This document shows positions 35,154-38,352 of a DNA stretch of 38,352 bases, piece after piece (position 1 is the stretch's first letter; every line of letters starts with the position of its first letter). The notes below the pieces were generated by a model. The model was not told the origin of the DNA and ran no database searches. It saw only the letters and a program-made list of their open reading frames with translations. The DNA lies in assembly GCA_018266475.1 (NCBI GenBank), contig JAFEAI010000005.1, positions 1 to 38,352 on the forward strand, written 5' to 3'. A program made the translations under genes and the position numbers. Origin of the DNA: Bacteroidota bacterium. GTDB taxonomy: Bacteria > Bacteroidota > Bacteroidia > Flavobacteriales_F > PHOS-HE28.

Positions 35154-36881
35154 ATGGAGGACGGATTGTACAAGGAACTGGTGGTGGTGCTGGCCTTGGC
35201 CGTGGCCATCATCCTGTTGTTCCGCCGCCTGAAGATGCCCGGCGTGCTCGGGTTCATCATCGCCGGCATGATCGCCGGGCCCCACATGCTCGGCTGGGTG
35301 GACAAGGTGGAGCGCGTGAACGAGCTGGCCGAGTTCGGCATGATCTTCCTCCTGTTCGTCATCGGTATGGGCTTCAGCCTGCAGGAGCTGGCCTCCATCG
35401 GCACCACCGTGTTTGTGGGCGGCTCCTTGCAGGCGCTGTTCACCATCGGGCTTTCCACCGGGGTGTGTACAATGCTGGGCATGCCGCTGCCCGCCGCCAT
35501 CTTTACAGGTTTCCTGGTCACCCTCAGCAGCACCGCCATCGTGCTGCGCGTGCTGCAGGAAAAAGGCCGCTTGGATTCCCCCGTGGGGCGGGTCACCTCC
35601 GGCATCCTCATCTTCCAGGACATCCTGGTGGTGCCCATGATGCTGGTGGTGCCCATGCTCGCCGGCAAAAGCAGCAACATCGGCGGCGACCTGCTGCTGC
35701 TGCTGGGCAAGGTGCTGCTGCTGCTCACCGCCGTGTTTGCCTGCGGCCGGTGGGCCGTGCCCCGCCTGCTGCGCACTGTGGCCCGCGGGCGCAACAAGGA
35801 ACTCTTCATCCTTACCGTGGTGCTGCTGTGCTTCGCCGCCGCCTGGGGCACCGCCGCCCTGGGCCTGTCCCTGGCCTTGGGCGCCTTCTTCGCAGGCCTT
35901 ATCATCAGCGGCACCGACCAGGTACACCAGGCCGCCGATATGGTGAAGCCCTTCCACCAATTGTTCATGAGCTTCTTCTTTGTGAGCATCGGCATGCTGG
36001 TGGACCCCGCCCTCTTCGTTTCCGCTCCTGCCACGGTGCTGGGCCTGGCCTTGCTGGTGATGGTCGGCAAAACGCTGGCCGGCTTCCTGGCGGTATGGCT
36101 GCTGCGCTACCCCGTGCGCACCGCCCTCCAATGCGGGCTTGCCCTCTTTCAAGTGGGTGAATTCTCTTTTGTGCTTGCCCTCGGCGGCATCAGCTACGGC
36201 CTGCTCACCCACGCACAGCACCAGCTCTTCCTGGCCGTGTCCATCATTACCATGGCCGCCACCCCCATGGTGATGGCCCGTTCGCGCCGCATTGCCGGAG
36301 GCACCTTCAACACCCTGCTGCCACGCACCGGCCAGGCCTTGGACGACCTGCTCAGTGTGCAGGCCGAGGAACCTGTGCCGGAAAAGCCGCCGGTAAAGGA
36401 CCATGTGCTGATCATCGGCTTCGGACTGCCCGGACAGCAAGTGGCCTGGGCCGCGCAAAGCGTGAAGGTGCGCTGCGTGGTGGTGGAGGAGGATCCCGAC
36501 CTGGCCGAACTTGCCCAGCAGCGCGGCATGCTCACCATCCAAGGCGATGCCACGCAACCCGGCGTGCTCGAAAAAGCCCATGCCGCGCTGGCCCGCGCCG
36601 TGGTGGTAACCCTGCCGGACCCCGTGCAGGCCAAGCGCGTGGTGGCCGAAGTGCATGCGTGCTCAAAGGCCCGCCTGCTGGTGCGCGCGCGCACCGCAGC
36701 CTCCGAGGGCAGCCTCTACGCCAAGGGCGCGAACGAGGTGGTCTCCGAAGACCTGGAAACGGGCCTGCTGCTGATGGACCGCGTGCTGCGCAGCTACCAG
36801 GTGCCCAAAGGCCGCGTAGCCGAGATTGCCGATCACCTGCGCAACATCCGGCAACTCGAGGCCGAGGCCGCCACGAGCTGA
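35154..36881 (+). CDS. KefB-type monovalent cation:proton antiporter (CPA2) with TrkA-N domain
   Basis: Inner-membrane K+/Na+ proton antiporter, 575 residues. N-terminal CPA2 membrane domain (about 11-13 helices; LGFIIAGMIAGPHMLG near residues 36-51, ALSLALGAFFAGLIISGT and QAADMVKPFHQLFMSFFFVSIG). A cytoplasmic Rossmann TrkA-N/RCK domain starts at about residue 420 (HVLIIGFGLPGQQVA, VVVEEDPDLAELAQ, GDATQPGVLE), typical of Kef potassium efflux systems gated by nucleotide or thiol ligands. Follows the DUF486 gene after 1 nt. The IS256 element inserted 35 nt beyond its stop and does not interrupt the gene. Confidence 0.94.
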   Translation: MEDGLYKELVVVLALAVAIILLFRRLKMPGVLGFIIAGMIAGPHMLGWVDKVERVNELAEFGMIFLLFVIGMGFSLQELASIGTTVFVGGSLQALFTIGLSTGVCTMLGMPLPAAIFTGFLVTLSSTAIVLRVLQEKGRLDSPVGRVTSGILIFQDILVVPMMLVVPMLAGKSSNIGGDLLLLLGKVLLLLTAVFACGRWAVPRLLRTVARGRNKELFILTVVLLCFAAAWGTAALGLSLALGAFFAGLIISGTDQVHQAADMVKPFHQLFMSFFFVSIGMLVDPALFVSAPATVLGLALLVMVGKTLAGFLAVWLLRYPVRTALQCGLALFQVGEFSFVLALGGISYGLLTHAQHQLFLAVSIITMAATPMVMARSRRIAGGTFNTLLPRTGQALDDLLSVQAEEPVPEKPPVKDHVLIIGFGLPGQQVAWAAQSVKVRCVVVEEDPDLAELAQQRGMLTIQGDATQPGVLEKAHAALARAVVVTLPDPVQAKRVVAEVHACSKARLLVRARTAASEGSLYAKGANEVVSEDLETGLLLMDRVLRSYQVPKGRVAEIADHLRNIRQLEAEAATS

Positions 36882-36916
36882 ACCCGGAAAAAGGGTGCGA
36901 GGGTGGCTCTTTCGCA

Positions 36917-36941
36917 GAGAGTATACTGAAATGTGTGTCAA
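36917..36941 (+). repeat. Left terminal inverted repeat of the IS
   Basis: Begins GAGAGTATAC and ends TGTGTGTCAA. It aligns with the reverse complement of 38328-38352 at 20 of 25 positions, including the shared inner block GTGTGTCAA. Confidence 0.85.
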
Positions 36942-36955
36942 GCTACGTTTGACAC
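36935..36955 (+). other. Hairpin at the inner edge of the left IS end
   Basis: GTGTCAA (36935-36941) pairs with TTGACAC (36949-36955) across a 7-nt loop. It covers the -7 box of the transposase promoter, so it could limit expression from outside transcripts, as IS-end stem-loops do in other elements. Confidence 0.5.
36944..36951 (+). promoter_or_regulatory. -7 box of the transposase gene
   Basis: TACGTTTG is a perfect TAnnTTTG match and ends 16 nt before the transposase ATG. The element thus carries a host-type Bacteroidota promoter. Confidence 0.5.
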
Positions 36956-36967
36956 CAGATCAGCACC

Positions 36968-38206
36968 ATGACCATAAAGAGAGCAAAGAAGACGGAAACG
37001 GCATTCGACTATGCCGCATTTGAAAAGGAGGCGATAGCTGGCTTGACGGCCGGCAAGGGCCTCATAGGCGAAAACGGGGTACTTACGGCGATGATCGGAC
37101 GCTTGCTGAGCGCGGCTTTCGAGGGGGAGATGGATGCCCACCTCGCGGAACGCGGCGACAGCGGCAACCGGCGCAACGGATACACGGACAAGACGGTGCG
37201 CACAAGCATGGGGCCGGTGGCGGTGCGCCCGCCGCGGGACCGGGAGGGCAGCTTTGAACCGGAGATCATCCCGAAGTGGGACCGCACGTTGGCCCCCGAG
37301 CTCGAGGCGCAAGTGCTGCACCTGTACGGCATAGGCACCAGCTACCAGGATATCCAGGCGCACCTCAGGCGGATGTACGGGGTGAACTATTCGCCCTCGT
37401 TCCTCAGCCATGTGACCGACCAGGTGCATGGGGAGATCGAGCAATGGCGCAACCGGCCCTTGGAGGAGTGCTACTTCGCGATCTACCTGGACGCGATCCA
37501 CTACAAGGTGCGCGAGAACAGGAAGGTGGTGACCAAGGCCGTGTACAGCGTTTACGGGGTGAACATGGCCGGGGAGCGGGACGTGCTGGGCCTGTTCATC
37601 GGCGAGGCTGAGGGTGCCCGCCACTGGGCGCGCGTGCTGGAGAACATCCGTGACCGTGGCGTGAAGGACGTGTTCTTCTTCTGCGTGGACGGGCTCAATG
37701 GCTTCAGTGAGGCGATCCAGGACATCTTCCCCTGTGCGATCACCCAGCGCTGCCTCGTGCACATGGTGCGCACCAGCCTGAAGATCGTCTCATACAGGGA
37801 CTACAAGGAGGTGTGCAAGGGCCTGCGGGCCATCTATGCACAGGACACCGCTGAGGCCGCCCTGGAAAAGCTGCAGGAGTTCAAGGAGCGCTGGCACAGC
37901 AAGTATCCCGAGATCGCCGCCAAGTGGGAGAAGGACTGGGCGGAACTCAGCCCCTTCTTCGACCAGCCCGAAGCGGTGCGGCGCGTGATCTACACCACCA
38001 ACGCGGTGGAGGCCCTTCACCGCGTGCTGCGCAAGGCCACCAAGACCAAGGGGGCCTTCATCAGCGAAAGCGCCCTGGAGAAGCAGCTATATTTGACCTT
38101 GGTCCACAACCGCAAGAGCTGGGGCAAGAAGGTGCGCGGATGGCCGGACATCCTTCGGGCATTGCGGAGCCACTTCCCCGAGCGCTTCAAGAACGACGGC
38201 ATTTGA
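36968..38206 (+). CDS. IS256-family transposase
   Basis: DDE transposase of 412 residues. The catalytic triad can be read as D175 (AIYLDAIHYKV), D241 (FFCVDGLNGF) and E348 (TTNAVEALHRVLRK), and the N-terminal region contains the MGRLLSAAFEGEMDAHL-like and SGNRRNGYTDKTVRTSMGPV blocks usual for the Mutator/IS256 superfamily. Full length, with no frameshift or stop, so the element may be active. The ATG at 36968 follows a consensus -7 box. Codon use is like that of the neighbours, so the element may be long resident or from a similar genome. Confidence 0.97.
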   Translation: MTIKRAKKTETAFDYAAFEKEAIAGLTAGKGLIGENGVLTAMIGRLLSAAFEGEMDAHLAERGDSGNRRNGYTDKTVRTSMGPVAVRPPRDREGSFEPEIIPKWDRTLAPELEAQVLHLYGIGTSYQDIQAHLRRMYGVNYSPSFLSHVTDQVHGEIEQWRNRPLEECYFAIYLDAIHYKVRENRKVVTKAVYSVYGVNMAGERDVLGLFIGEAEGARHWARVLENIRDRGVKDVFFFCVDGLNGFSEAIQDIFPCAITQRCLVHMVRTSLKIVSYRDYKEVCKGLRAIYAQDTAEAALEKLQEFKERWHSKYPEIAAKWEKDWAELSPFFDQPEAVRRVIYTTNAVEALHRVLRKATKTKGAFISESALEKQLYLTLVHNRKSWGKKVRGWPDILRALRSHFPERFKNDGI

Positions 38207-38327
38207 GGACCCATAAAGAGACCATTGGCGCACCAATCCACAGCTTACCAACACCAACGAACAGGTTATGAGTCTCCCCCAAACCCCCTCGTTGAAAACC
38301 CAACAACATCAACAACTAAAAAGTAAG

Positions 38328-38352
38328 TTGACACACTTTTAGGAATACTCCC
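38328..38352 (-). repeat. Right terminal inverted repeat of the IS
   Basis: Reads TTGACACACTTT...ACTCCC on the plus strand; reverse complement GGGAGTATTC...GTGTGTCAA pairs with the left end. It abuts the end of the window. Confidence 0.85.

Larger units (their letters stand above)
36917..38352. mobile_element. IS256-family insertion sequence
   Basis: Bounded by imperfect terminal inverted repeats of about 25 bp (36917-36941 and 38328-38352, 20 of 25 positions matching) enclosing one full-length transposase gene. The right repeat ends exactly at the window end, so the 8-9 bp target duplication typical of IS256 cannot be checked. The 146 nt after the transposase is non-coding and A-rich, and no passenger gene is present. 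Ending at an IS end suggests that the source contig broke at this repeat. Confidence 0.9.

Overview
The window comes from a GC-rich member of the Bacteroidota, probably Flavobacteriales-like. Four things support this: C-terminal type IX secretion (T9SS) sorting domains on three secreted proteins; a PorQ-like T9SS protein; lineage-typical DUF4293, DUF4199-like and low-complexity-insert Rho proteins; and the Bacteroidota promoter signature TAnnTTTG instead of the E. coli -10 box. Almost no gene has a convincing Shine-Dalgarno sequence, which also fits. The exact species cannot be named from sequence alone.

Layout. 1-4.3 kb: dnaE (replicative polymerase) and trxA, closed by a perfect 34-bp palindrome that can terminate transcription from both sides. 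4.3-10.5 kb (minus): three tightly packed genes for T9SS-exported proteins (metzincin/beta-helix protease, delta-60-repeat protein, small cysteine-containing protein) behind one promoter whose leader holds a 12-G tract. 10.8-13.3 kb (minus): ABC exporter translationally coupled to truA. 13.4-15 kb: a YfcE-type phosphoesterase whose stop codon lies inside a two-armed heptanucleotide repeat, a DUF4293 membrane protein, and a REP/BIME-like inverted repeat before rho. 15-17.5 kb: rho and a DUF4199-like gene. 17.5-21 kb: mpl (murein recycling), ispH (isoprenoids), cmk. 21-24.6 kb (minus): porin O/P-like protein, queA, porQ, followed by cmk. 24.7-28.4 kb (minus): lon and a GlmU-like nucleotidyltransferase/hexapeptide protein. 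28.7-31.4 kb (minus): a compact operon of a small membrane protein, a SulP anion transporter and a beta-carbonic anhydrase, which suggests bicarbonate uptake and hydration. 31.4-33.6 kb (minus): PiT phosphate transporter with its DUF47 partner. 33.7-36.9 kb: PaaY/CaiE-type gamma-carbonic-anhydrase-like protein, a small two-helix membrane protein, a DUF486 protein and a KefB-type antiporter. 36.9 kb to the end: an IS256-family element whose right inverted repeat coincides with the window end.

Most of the window is housekeeping plus surface and ion-homeostasis genes. I see no obvious phage, CRISPR, toxin-antitoxin or defence island. The most informative non-gene signals are (i) a recurrent -7-like box (TAnnTTTG, often degenerate as nAnnTTCG) a few bases upstream of many start codons, implying very short or absent leaders; (ii) the paired heptamer arrays with G-quadruplex potential between convergent genes; (iii) the inverted REP-like element upstream of rho; and (iv) the G12 tract in the leader of the T9SS cargo operon. 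No rRNA or tRNA gene was recognised.
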